From: Pseudarcicella hirudinis
GTDB lineage: Bacteria > Bacteroidota > Bacteroidia > Cytophagales > Spirosomataceae
Assembly: GCF_900115665.1 (NCBI RefSeq)
Contig: NZ_FOXH01000005.1
Location: 229,897-293,896 of the forward strand
DNA length: 64,000 bases
Reading direction: 5' to 3'
Within the stretch, counting starts at the first letter, position 1. Each line of letters opens with the position of its first letter. A model generated the notes under the pieces. That model searched no databases. It was not told the DNA's origin and was given only the letters and a program-made list of their open reading frames with translations. The position numbers were made by a program, and so were the translations under genes. Shown here in pieces: positions 1 through 7,943 of the stretch.

Positions 1-1023
1 TTTCTAGCTCTACAAGTTTCAATTCCTATCTGGTGCGATTAAAGGTGAAGCGGTTGCCCGGTATTGTGTAACAATATTTCCGTTTCAATTCCTATCTGGT
101 GCGATTAAAGGTTTTTAAAGGTTGTGAAAGATCATTAATCAATGTGTTTCAATTCCTATCTGGTGCGATTAAAGGTCTTTGAAATTGACAATGGCATAAG
201 CCCCAATAATCGTTTCAATTCCTATCTGGTGCGATTAAAGGCGATATTTGAATTGATTCCCAAGGCAACTACTGCCGTTTCAATTCCTATCTGGTGCGAT
301 TAAAGGTTTTGAGATTCACCGTGTCAGGCGATTTCACTGCTGGTTTCAATTCCTATCTGGTGCGATTAAAGGCATTCACTTTTTCCTTTTCTTCGGAAAT
401 AGCTGACAGTTTCAATTCCTATCTGGTGCGATTAAAGGTTTTGAGATTCACCGTGTCAGGCGATTTCACTGCTGGTTTCAATTCCTATCTGGTGCGATTA
501 AAGGCATTCACTTTTTCCTTTTCTTCGGAAATAGCTGACAGTTTCAATTCCTATCTGGTGCGATTAAAGGTTTATAGATATGGAAGGAACAATACCAATA
601 AGCCGTTTCAATTCCTATCTGGTGCGATTAAAGGCGTTTGGCAAAGTAAATCCTCCGGGCGAATCAGTAAGTTTCAATTCCTATCTGGTGCGATTAAAGG
701 TTCCCTGATCTGCAAGACCTTTCAGCGCCGAACCAAGTTTCAATTCCTATCTGGTGCGATTAAAGCTCCCGAGTTTTTTTCGTCAAGACTTTGCTCGTCC
801 GTTTCAATTCCTATCTGGTGCGATTAAAGTATGTACACAAGGTCTGCCGCAACAACCAGAAGCCCGTTTCAATTCCTATCTGGTGCGATTAAAGCATTGC
901 AGCCGGAAGATAACCCTTCCGGTTTTTTTAGTTTCAATTCCTATCTGGTGCGATTAAAGCCGACTTTAGAAGTACTTGGATGGGGCAAAAAAAGGTTTCA
1001 ATTCCTATCTGGTGCGATTAAAG
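1..1023 (-). CRISPR. CRISPR array end, 16 repeats and 15 complete spacers
   Basis: Repeats start on the plus strand at 16, 82, 146, 212, 277, 343, 409, 475, 541, 605, 671, 737, 801, 866, 931 and 995. Each begins GTTTCAATTCC and ends GCGATTAAAG. The first eleven are 30 nt with an extra final G; the last five lack that G and match over 29 nt. Spacers are 34-36 nt. Bases 1-15 look like the end of another spacer, so the array continues beyond the window. On the minus strand the repeat ends in ATTGAAAC, the usual crRNA 5' handle of type I-B and type III systems, which suggests leftward transcription from a leader at 1024-1130. Spacers at 307-342 and 373-408 recur exactly at 439-474 and 505-540. 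No cas gene is visible, so the subtype is not settled. Confidence 0.98.
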
Positions 1024-1130
1024 CCGTTGTAAAAACAGCTATTTTAGCTCAATTTAAGGCTTTTTATTGAATATTTCACGCTTAAAATGCGTCGATCTCA
1101 AATAATACGATTTACCCTGTACTTCGACGA
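1024..1130 (-). promoter_or_regulatory. Probable CRISPR leader
   Basis: An AT-rich, gene-free stretch lies between the last repeat and the clpC terminator, at the end expected to be leader-proximal from the ATTGAAAC repeat handle. It includes an inverted repeat, CGTCGA at 1090-1095 and TCGACG at 1124-1129. I found no convincing TAnnTTTG -7 box on the minus strand, so the promoter position is unknown. Confidence 0.5.
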
Positions 1131-1133
1131 CAT

Positions 1134-1172
1134 AAAAAAGCACCACAAGAATATTCTTATGGTGCTTTCTTT
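1134..1172 (-). terminator. clpC terminator
   Basis: A stem GCACCA (1140-1145) pairs with TGGTGC (1160-1165) around a second palindromic stem AAGAATATTCTT (1147-1158). Six A's at 1134-1139 become a U-tract on the minus strand, 22 bp after the clpC stop. T-rich sequence on the other side may allow it to act in both directions and shield clpC from the array. Confidence 0.85.
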
Positions 1173-1193
1173 ATATTGAATTTATCAGCGTTG

Positions 1194-3755
1194 TTATTCT
1201 GCTGTTGCGGCTTTAGCTGATACTCTTGAAAGAGTTAATGCATCTCCTTCTCCTGAATAATCTGCTAAAATAACGTCTCCGTCAACCAAATCACCTTTCA
1301 GAATTTCCTCAGCAACCGGATCTTCCAGATATTTCTGAATTGCTCTGTTCAATGGTCTTGCTCCGTAAGAAGGATCATATCCTTTGTCGGCCAGAAAATC
1401 TTTGGCTTTTTCAGTTAATTCAACTTTATAGCCAAGGTTCGTAATACGGATAAAGAGTTTTTTCAGCATCAAATCAATGATTTTATGCAAGTCTTCTCTT
1501 TCCAATCCGTTAAATACAATTACATCATCCAAACGGTTTAAGAATTCAGGTGAAAATGCTTTTTTCAAGGCATTCTGGATCGTTCCTTTCACCATATCAT
1601 CCATACCATCCTGACGCGATTTGGTCGAGAATCCGATGCCCGCACCGAAATCTTTCAAATCCCTGGCACCGATGTTTGAAGTCATAATGATAATGGTGTT
1701 ACGGAAATCTACACGACGACCTAAACCATCTGTCAAAATACCATCATCCAACACCTGCAACAGGATATTGAATACATCCGGGTGAGCTTTTTCAATCTCA
1801 TCCAATAATACCACAGAGTAAGGTTTGCGACGGATTTTCTCAGTCAGCTGACCTCCTTCTTCATATCCTACATAGCCCGGAGGAGCTCCTACCAGACGGG
1901 ATACGCTGAATTTCTCCATGTACTCACTCATGTCAATTCTGACAAGAGCATCTTCTTTATCGAAAAGATAAGTTGCCAGAACTTTTGCCAGTTCTGTTTT
2001 ACCTACCCCTGTTGGCCCTAAGAAAATAAATGAGCCGATTGGTTTTTTAGGATCTTTCAGGCCTACACGTGTACGCTGAATAGCCTTCACCAATTTTGAA
2101 ATTGCAGAGTCCTGTCCGATTACCTTACCGCTAAGTTCCTCATTCATATTGAGTAACTTTTGTCCTTCAGTAGCAGCTACACGACTCACCGGAATACCAG
2201 TCATCTGAGCAATTACTTCTGCTACATTTTCCTCTGTAACAGTATATCTGCGACGTTTGGTATCTTCTTCCCAGGCAAGTTTTGCACGATCAAGCTGATC
2301 TAACAATTTCTTTTCACGGTCACGAAGTTGAGCAGCCTCCTCATATTTCTGAGATTTGACCACCTGATTTTTCTCCTTCTTAACATTTTCAATCTGTGCT
2401 TCAAGCTGCACAATGTCTTCAGGAACAGTAATATTTGAAATATGAACTCTCGCTCCTACTTCATCCAGCACGTCAATTGCTTTATCCGGTAAGAATCTGT
2501 CCGAGATATAACGCTCAGAAAGTTTAACCGCCTGCTGAATTGACTCGTCAGTGTAATTTACATGGTGGTGATCTTCGTACTTGTCTTTGATGTTGTTCAG
2601 AATTTCAATGGTTTCTTCAACTGAAGTGGCATCAACCATGACCGTCTGAAAACGACGTGCCAAAGCTCCGTCTTTTTCAATATACTGACGATATTCATCA
2701 AGTGTGGTAGCTCCGATAACCTGTATATCACCACGGGCTAAAGCCGGCTTGAACATGTTTGAGGCATCAAGAGAACCGGAAGCTCCTCCTGCTCCTACGA
2801 TTGTATGTAATTCGTCAATGAACAAAATAACATCCGGAGATTTCTCCAGTTCGTTCATTACCGCTTTCATTCTTTCTTCAAACTGACCTCTGTATTTTGT
2901 TCCTGCCACTAAAGAAGCCAGATCAAGGGTTACAACACGTTTTCCGAAAAGTACCCGTGAAACCTTTTTCTGAACAATTCTTAAGGCAAGACCTTCAGCG
3001 ATAGCCGTTTTACCTACACCCGGTTCACCGATAAGTATCGGGTTGTTTTTCTTTCTTCTGGAAAGGATTTGTGCTACGCGTTCAATTTCTTTCTCACGTC
3101 CGACAATCGGATCCAGCTTTCCTGCTTCGGCAATTTTGGTAAGATCTCTTCCGAAATTGTCCAAAACCGGCGTTTTAGATTTTTCACTTCCTTTGGCAGT
3201 ACTGCTCCCTGAGCCGCTGCCGCTACCACCTGCAAACATTCTTGCATCGTCATCGTTATCATCGGTATCAGATGCAGCCGTAATATTTGGTTTAGATGAT
3301 AGATTCGGGTTAGATTGATATTCCACCATCTCCTTTATCAGATCATAAGTTACCTGGAACTTATTCAAAATCTGCGCAGCTATGTTGTCCTCATCACGAA
3401 GTATAGCCATCAACAGATGTTCTGTTCCTACCAAATTGGTTTTGAAAATTTTTGCTTCCAGATACGTAACCCTAAGTACCTTTTCTGATTGGCGGGTAAG
3501 AGGAATATTCTGCATATTCTGACGAGTAAAACTCGAGAAACCACCCGTACCTTTTGTAGACTGTTCGATTGTAGCTCTTAATTCATCAAGTGATACACCT
3601 ATTTTCTTCAAAAGTTCGAGCGCAACCCCTTCCCCTTCACGAATCATTCCCAGGATGAGATGTTCCGTTCCGATGTAATCATGCCCAAGCCTCAACGCTT
3701 CCTCACGGGCAAGTGCAATTACTTCTTTGACTTTATTTGAGAATTTTGCCTCCAT
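1194..3755 (-). CDS. clpC: ClpC-type AAA+ protease ATPase
   Basis: Hexameric unfoldase that feeds proteins to the ClpP peptidase in the cytoplasm. The 853-residue protein has the expected ClpC order: a Clp N-domain with two repeats (about 1-150), a Gly/Ser/Asp-rich linker (about 151-195), a first AAA+ module with Walker [10 protein letters not shown] (near 243) and Walker B ILFIDE, a UVR-type coiled segment, and a second AAA+ module with GPTGVGKTE and [11 protein letters not shown], ending in the D2 small domain. Length is normal for ClpC. The gene stands alone with its own terminator. clpP and an McsB-like adaptor are not in the window. The identification as ClpC rather than ClpB rests on the UVR segment and the absence of the long ClpB middle domain. 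Confidence 0.96.
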   Translation of the reverse strand: MEAKFSNKVKEVIALAREEALRLGHDYIGTEHLILGMIREGEGVALELLKKIGVSLDELRATIEQSTKGTGGFSSFTRQNMQNIPLTRQSEKVLRVTYLEAKIFKTNLVGTEHLLMAILRDEDNIAAQILNKFQVTYDLIKEMVEYQSNPNLSSKPNITAASDTDDNDDDARMFAGGSGSGSGSSTAKGSEKSKTPVLDNFGRDLTKIAEAGKLDPIVGREKEIERVAQILSRRKKNNPILIGEPGVGKTAIAEGLALRIVQKKVSRVLFGKRVVTLDLASLVAGTKYRGQFEERMKAVMNELEKSPDVILFIDELHTIVGAGGASGSLDASNMFKPALARGDIQVIGATTLDEYRQYIEKDGALARRFQTVMVDATSVEETIEILNNIKDKYEDHHHVNYTDESIQQAVKLSERYISDRFLPDKAIDVLDEVGARVHISNITVPEDIVQLEAQIENVKKEKNQVVKSQKYEEAAQLRDREKKLLDQLDRAKLAWEEDTKRRRYTVTEENVAEVIAQMTGIPVSRVAATEGQKLLNMNEELSGKVIGQDSAISKLVKAIQRTRVGLKDPKKPIGSFIFLGPTGVGKTELAKVLATYLFDKEDALVRIDMSEYMEKFSVSRLVGAPPGYVGYEEGGQLTEKIRRKPYSVVLLDEIEKAHPDVFNILLQVLDDGILTDGLGRRVDFRNTIIIMTSNIGARDLKDFGAGIGFSTKSRQDGMDDMVKGTIQNALKKAFSPEFLNRLDDVIVFNGLEREDLHKIIDLMLKKLFIRITNLGYKVELTEKAKDFLADKGYDPSYGARPLNRAIQKYLEDPVAEEILKGDLVDGDVILADYSGEGDALTLSRVSAKAATAE

Positions 3756-3867
3756 AAACAGAGTTTCTTAAAAGTTACAAGATTTTAGTTCTTGATGTTA
3801 AACGAGCTTAAAAATGACCCTTATTTTTGGGCTTATATCGAATAAACAGCTTTTTAAAGCGATTTGT

Positions 3868-4476
3868 TCAATCTTTTACAGAACCCTTTAATATTGTACC
3901 TGCCTGACTACCCTGGCAAAATATTAAATCTAACACTGATAAATTTGGCACAAATTCACTGCCAAAGTTCTGGCGGTATGACAATGGTTCATAAAAATCA
4001 TTCTCAGAAAAATCCTTTTTCGGATGAATTTTTCCTCTGAAGTCGTTAGGAACCGTTTTTTCATACTTTTCTGTAAATATAAACTTTTTTTCGATTTTCA
4101 AAAGTTTAAGACAAATTGACAGTAGTTCTAAATTCAAATCGAACAAAAAGTCAGGTTTCTTTGCCAGAATATCTTTGAAATATTCAGAATAAAATTCGTA
4201 AAACGGCGCTTTTCCATATGCCGAATAAATTGCACCCCAGTGACGGCGGGTCCAATCCTGACGATAATCAATGCGTAAGTCTTTGACGAAGATTTTAGAA
4301 TTGCCGTTCGAAACGGGGACCGAAAGCGTATCAATCTTGTTGGAGGTCAAGATATGACATCGGTTTCTATAACTTTGCTTCTGGAAATGTTCATGTGTTT
4401 CGATCTGAACATCCTCAAATTTGAGCAGACAAGCGAAGTATTCTAAACTTGGTAAATACTGTAAATCAATAATCAT
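3868..4476 (-). CDS. WbqC-like family protein
   Basis: A 202-residue protein that resembles the WbqC-like family (PF08889), known from O-antigen and other glycan loci but without a proven reaction. Recognisable family features are the N-terminal ILxxQYLPSLEYF-type start, the 'NRCHILTSN' stretch and the 'DWTRRHWGAIYSAYGKAPFYEFY' type block, where an imported or modified substrate is presumably handled. No signal peptide. It sits alone between clpC and a divergent acyltransferase gene, not in a glycan cluster, so the role here is unknown. The short palindrome GCTTTTTAAAGC lies just after its stop, without an obvious U-tract. Confidence 0.75.
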   Translation of the reverse strand: MIIDLQYLPSLEYFACLLKFEDVQIETHEHFQKQSYRNRCHILTSNKIDTLSVPVSNGNSKIFVKDLRIDYRQDWTRRHWGAIYSAYGKAPFYEFYSEYFKDILAKKPDFLFDLNLELLSICLKLLKIEKKFIFTEKYEKTVPNDFRGKIHPKKDFSENDFYEPLSYRQNFGSEFVPNLSVLDLIFCQGSQAGTILKGSVKD

Positions 4477-4557
4477 TTACCTAAAATAAGGTATTGTCAA
4501 CTTATTTTCAAATTTTTGTAAAACTTTTTAGTTAAAATCCATCAATATCAAAACCGC

Positions 4558-5427
4558 ATGTTTGCCTTAAAATTAATAAGCAGATTACCCTTCCGGATTC
4601 TTTACCGGATCTCAGACTTTATCTTTTTTGTTCTTTTCTATGTGGTAAAATACCGCAAAAAGGTTGTCTGTGAGAACCTTAGAAAATCTTTTCCGGAAAA
4701 ATCAGAAACTGAAATCGAGACTATTGCCAGAGATTTTTTCCTCAATCTTTCCGATATCATTGTTGAAGTTATCAAATCACTTACCATTAGTGAAAAAGAG
4801 CTTAAAAAGAGAGTTTCTATCGAAGGAGAGGAACCTTTACAAAAATTAATCAGGGAAGGGAAAACCGGAATTGTTATGTCAAACCACCTTTGCAACTGGG
4901 AGCTTGTTCCGTTAAGGTCTGCTCTTTCGGAGGTAAATTCGGATGTAATCTATAAACCGCTTAAAAGTGAATTTTTCGAAAAATTCATGTTTACAATCCG
5001 TTCCAGATTCGGGGTTTTCCCGGTTCCGATGAAAATGACCCTGAGAGAAGTCGTCAGAAGAAAAAATATCCCCAGAATCATCGGAATGGTAGCAGATCAG
5101 GTTCCCGGAATCAGAGAAAATGCTTACTGGACAGATTTTCTGAATCAGGATACTGATTTCTTTATGGGTTCAGAAAGAATAGCACGCAGTAATAATTATC
5201 CCGTTTTCTATGGAGAATTATCGAGAAAGAAAAGAGGGTTTTATCATTTAAAATACCATACCTTGATTGAACCTCCTTACGATCATATCCCCCCCAACGG
5301 AATTACTGAATTGTATGTAAGAACTTTGGAAAAATCCATTTGTCAATATCCGTCCGACTGGCTGTGGTCGCATAAAAGGTTTAAACATACTCGTCCTGAA
5401 AATCTGGTTCAGGATCATTTAAAATAA
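4558..5427 (+). CDS. Lipid A biosynthesis-type (LpxL/HtrB family) acyltransferase
   Basis: Membrane-associated acyltransferase, likely adding a secondary acyl chain to lipid A on the inner face of the inner membrane. The 289-residue protein has an N-terminal hydrophobic segment (about 18-33, FIFFVLFYVV), then the catalytic HX4E motif in NHLCNWE (near 118-124), and a block with 'GMVADQVPG' typical of LpxL/LpxM. Length fits the family. It is divergent from the WbqC-like gene and converges with the YciO-like gene, with 20 bp between stops. Which acyl donor it uses cannot be seen; an ornithine-lipid or other lysophospholipid acyltransferase role is possible but less likely. Confidence 0.88.
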   Translation: MFALKLISRLPFRILYRISDFIFFVLFYVVKYRKKVVCENLRKSFPEKSETEIETIARDFFLNLSDIIVEVIKSLTISEKELKKRVSIEGEEPLQKLIREGKTGIVMSNHLCNWELVPLRSALSEVNSDVIYKPLKSEFFEKFMFTIRSRFGVFPVPMKMTLREVVRRKNIPRIIGMVADQVPGIRENAYWTDFLNQDTDFFMGSERIARSNNYPVFYGELSRKKRGFYHLKYHTLIEPPYDHIPPNGITELYVRTLEKSICQYPSDWLWSHKRFKHTRPENLVQDHLK

Positions 5428-5447
5428 CCTGGTCCGGAGGGTTTGAT

Positions 5448-6074
5448 TTATACTAAAAAACTCTCCAGATCTCCCAGACCCTGACGAATTACTTCGAAAT
5501 CGTCTGTTGTTGCATCAACAATGGTAGAAGGAATATTATTTCCGTAACCTCCGTCGATCACAATATCTACCTGATGCTGAAATTTCTCAAAGATCAGTTC
5601 CGGATCCGTAGAATACTCAATAACGTCATCATCATCTTTAATAGAAGTGGTGATAATCGGGTTTCCAAGCTCTTTTACAATTAACCTGGTTATTTCATTA
5701 TCCGGAATCCTTACTCCCACTGTTTTTTTACCCTGAGCCAGAACTTTAGGTACATTACTGTTGCCATCCAGAATAAAAGTAAACGGGCCCGGTAATGTCT
5801 TCTTCATCAGTTTAAAGGCAGAGTTTGAAACCTTCGCATAATCAGCAATATGGCTCAAATCATAACAAATGATGGCAAAATTGTTTTTATTGGGCTTAAT
5901 CCCTTTAATCTGACAAACTTTCTCTACAGCACGGGTATTATGAATATCGCAACCTATTCCATAAACCGTATCTGTCGGATAAATAATAATTCCACCGTCT
6001 TTCAGACAAGAAACGATCTGCTCGATTCTTCGCTGGTCAGTATTTTTTTCATAAAGTTTAATAAATTCAGCCAT
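5448..6074 (-). CDS. YciO/Sua5/YrdC-family protein (L-threonylcarbamoyladenylate synthase family)
   Basis: Members make threonylcarbamoyl-AMP for the t6A modification of ANN-decoding tRNAs. The 208-residue sequence carries the YrdC fold signatures YPTDTVYGIGCD (near 32-43), 'KLMKKTLPGPFTFIL' and 'TTSI'. The stretch 'CQIKGIKPNKNNFAIICYDL' and the overall length resemble E. coli YciO more than TsaC: YciO also has the longer insertion after the IKG/IRQ segment. YciO is a weak TsaC paralogue in E. coli, but in Bacteroidota this form could be the main enzyme; I cannot tell from one window whether another Sua5 exists. The gene is monocistronic. Confidence 0.88.
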   Translation of the reverse strand: MAEFIKLYEKNTDQRRIEQIVSCLKDGGIIIYPTDTVYGIGCDIHNTRAVEKVCQIKGIKPNKNNFAIICYDLSHIADYAKVSNSAFKLMKKTLPGPFTFILDGNSNVPKVLAQGKKTVGVRIPDNEITRLIVKELGNPIITTSIKDDDDVIEYSTDPELIFEKFQHQVDIVIDGGYGNNIPSTIVDATTDDFEVIRQGLGDLESFLV

Positions 6075-6215
6075 GTCAGAAGTTTAGTTTATGAAACAAT
6101 AATAAAGGTAGTTTCGTATAATCATGTTTCAATCTAAGTACATAAATGAAGAAATATATACACAAATTGAAAAAATTCAGTAAAAATCAAATTATTTACC
6201 CAAAAACTCATAAAA

Positions 6216-6232
6216 CTGGCATGATGTTCGCT
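6216..6232 (+). promoter_or_regulatory. Candidate sigma-54 (-24/-12) promoter
   Basis: The sequence CTGGCATGATGTTCGCT matches the sigma-54 consensus YTGGCACGrNNNTTGCW except for T instead of C at position 7 and C instead of T at position 14. The GG at 6218-6219 and GC at 6230-6231 have the exact required spacing. A TATTTTTG box (6235-6242) follows but has no -33 TTG at the right distance. Confidence 0.5.
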
Positions 6233-6242
6233 GCTATTTTTG

Positions 6243-6331
6243 CATCAGTGTAAACCTTTTATGCTGATATTTATGGGTTAGGGTTACTTGAAAGCCACAC
6301 TTCAGTTGAAGCATGGCTTTTTTATTTTATG
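6243..6331 (+). ncRNA. Candidate small RNA in the yciO-yihY intergenic gap
   Basis: About 12 bp below the -24/-12 motif a compact structured stretch begins. Hairpin 1 is a 9-bp stem ATCAGTGTA / TATGCTGAT (two G-T pairs) with a 7-nt loop, at about 6244-6268. A single-stranded-looking linker containing GGGTTAGGGTT follows. Hairpin 2 is a terminator, AAAGCCA / TGGCTTT enclosing CTTC / GAAG, followed by TTTTTTATTTT. Both flanking genes are on the minus strand, so the plus-strand promoter and terminator have no gene to serve. I do not recognise a known RNA family. Expression is an inference. Confidence 0.45.
6291..6327 (+). terminator. Intrinsic terminator of the candidate small RNA
   Basis: Stem AAAGCCA pairs with TGGCTTT, with an inner CTTC/GAAG stem, followed by a run of T's broken by one A. 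On the minus strand the trailing U-tract is short (TTTC), so it is oriented for plus-strand transcripts, although it could weakly end yihY transcripts, whose stop is 13 bp away. Confidence 0.75.
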
Positions 6332-6339
6332 AGTGTTCC

Positions 6340-7281
6340 TCAGCTTTTTTTACCGGAAGAGCTCTTTTTCTGATCAAAACCGTTAAGTGCATGATCGATA
6401 CTGGCATTTATTTCAAAACCGATTATCAAAATCAGGGCTATCAGATAAAGCCAGACCATCAGCGCTATTATTGTACCAATTGAGCCATACAATTTATTAT
6501 AAGTGGCAAAATTTGACAAATAATACGAAAAAAGGTTGGTAACACAAATTGTCAGAATGGAAGCCGTCACAGAACCGACATTTACAAAGTTCCATTTTCT
6601 GTGAATAGCAGGTGCCCAGTAATAAATAATGGAGATTGTTACAAAGAATACCGCGAAAACCACCAGATAGGTAATGCCTTTCAATACATAATAAGTAAAG
6701 TTCAGGTTCAGGTATCCCCTTTCAAAAAGTCCGTCAATGACAAATCTGCCTACAATCAATACCATAATCGCCACAACCAAAACAACCGTAAGCAGAAAAT
6801 TCATCATCACTGCAATTAATCTTGCCTTGATAAATCCCCGGTTTTCATCAGTTTTATAAGTGAGGTTAAATGATTTCATCAAAGCCATTATCCCGCTTGT
6901 GGAAGCATATAAGGCCAAAAAGAAACCCAGAGAAAGTACTCCCCCATGAGGTTTGCTCACAATTTCTGTTACCAGTTCTGCCGCCTGACTGTCCAATCCC
7001 TCAGGTATTGCTCCCTGCAGAAATGTGATGATTTTCAGATCAAGATGATTTATCGGAATGTAAGGAAGCAGGGAAAATAAAAAAATAATAGTAGGAAAAA
7101 CCGCCAGTGTAAAGCTGTAAGCAACTGCCGCTGCCCTTACATCTATGTCGAATTGTATAATTTTATTCCACAGAATCTGCAAAACATGATACACAGTTAC
7201 GGTAGTGTTCCACAAATGAAAATTCTGAAGAAAAGTCTTAATCCTGACAATAGATCTCGTATGCCTTAATTTATTTATCAT
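6340..7281 (-). CDS. YihY/BrkB family inner-membrane protein
   Basis: A 313-residue polytopic membrane protein of the YihY/virulence factor BrkB family (older annotations as ribonuclease BN are wrong for this family). Family marks are AAAVAYSFTLAVFPTIIFLFS (near 50-70), 'LALYASTSGIMALM', and the C-terminal 'LYGSIGTIIALMVWLYLIALILIIGFEINA' block, with about six membrane helices. The tail is short and basic (KKSSSGKKS). Function is unknown. The thioesterase gene lies 71 bp upstream on the same strand and could be co-transcribed. Confidence 0.92.
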   Translation of the reverse strand: MINKLRHTRSIVRIKTFLQNFHLWNTTVTVYHVLQILWNKIIQFDIDVRAAAVAYSFTLAVFPTIIFLFSLLPYIPINHLDLKIITFLQGAIPEGLDSQAAELVTEIVSKPHGGVLSLGFFLALYASTSGIMALMKSFNLTYKTDENRGFIKARLIAVMMNFLLTVVLVVAIMVLIVGRFVIDGLFERGYLNLNFTYYVLKGITYLVVFAVFFVTISIIYYWAPAIHRKWNFVNVGSVTASILTICVTNLFSYYLSNFATYNKLYGSIGTIIALMVWLYLIALILIIGFEINASIDHALNGFDQKKSSSGKKS

Positions 7282-7352
7282 AGGTTGTACCAGGGATTAT
7301 TCCTGTATTGATGAAGAAATAACATACAGGTTCTGAAAAGCCGATGGTACGG

Positions 7353-7760
7353 TTATTCAAAAAATGTGCTTAATTTCTCAAAAAGCTCCCTGGGAGCAGT
7401 AGTAAGCCGGTTATTCTCTCTTTTGAGAAAAACAAGAGTAGTTTGCCCTGTATGAACCAATAATCCGGAGCTGTTCAGAATTTCATAGTTAAAAACCATT
7501 CTTGCACCCGGAAGCGACTTAATGATTGTCCGCACCGTAAGCAAATCGTCATACAGCGCCGGTTGAATATATTTGGAAATATTCTCATAAACGGGCATCA
7601 TAATGCCCGAATCTTCCATTTCTTTATAACTGAATCCCAAACCTCTTAAGGCTTCAACCCTTCCAATCTCGTACAAACGGGCATAATTTCCATAATACAT
7701 ATAGCCCATCTGATCAGTATCCGCATACCTTACCCGATAGTTTGTTTCGTGAATATACAT
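7353..7760 (-). CDS. Acyl-CoA thioesterase, 4HBT/YbgC hotdog family
   Basis: A 135-residue single hotdog-fold thioesterase that hydrolyses acyl-CoA or acyl-ACP thioesters in the cytoplasm. The N-terminal VRYADTDQMGYMYYGNY (about 10-26) carries the catalytic Asp of the 4HBT/YbgC subgroup and the substrate-positioning Tyr/Asn; 'FNYEILNSSGLLVHTGQT' forms the later strands. Length is typical. The natural substrate cannot be read from the sequence. It lies between mltG and yihY on the same strand. Confidence 0.92.
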   Translation of the reverse strand: MYIHETNYRVRYADTDQMGYMYYGNYARLYEIGRVEALRGLGFSYKEMEDSGIMMPVYENISKYIQPALYDDLLTVRTIIKSLPGARMVFNYEILNSSGLLVHTGQTTLVFLKRENNRLTTAPRELFEKLSTFFE

Positions 7761-7822
7761 TTTAAATCGACTTTAAGAATCAGGACACCGGAAAAGACGA
7801 TCTTCCTTTACCCTTCAATTGA

Positions 7823-7854
7823 CGGCAAACAAATAATGTTTCATTTGTTTGCCG
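7823..7854. terminator. Stem-loop between mltG and the thioesterase gene
   Basis: A 12-bp perfect stem, CGGCAAACAAAT (7823-7834) and ATTTGTTTGCCG (7843-7854), has an 8-nt loop. It lies 90 bp after the mltG stop. No U-tract follows on the minus strand, so it may be a transcript-end-stabilising hairpin rather than a terminator. Confidence 0.4.
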
Positions 7855-7943
7855 CTTTAATATAATTGTTTTTTATCGTTATCAGAATAAGTGGTTTACA
7901 GAAATAGACTTATGCTTTGCCTGGAGCTTAACTCAGGTTCAGC

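Noticed and set aside
294-1070. Three overlapping reading frames with repeated FNSYLVRLK or FQFLSGAIK peptides
   Set aside because: They are translations of the CRISPR repeats; the periodic peptide is the repeat itself.
6235-6242. TATTTTTG as an ordinary sigma-70-type -7 box for the candidate RNA
   Set aside because: No TTG at the -33 spacing, while the -24/-12 element just upstream matches at nearly every position; it was kept only as an alternative.
6224-6253. A nine-codon frame inside the candidate sigma-54 promoter and RNA
   Set aside because: It begins upstream of the predicted RNA start and has no ribosome-binding context; most likely chance.
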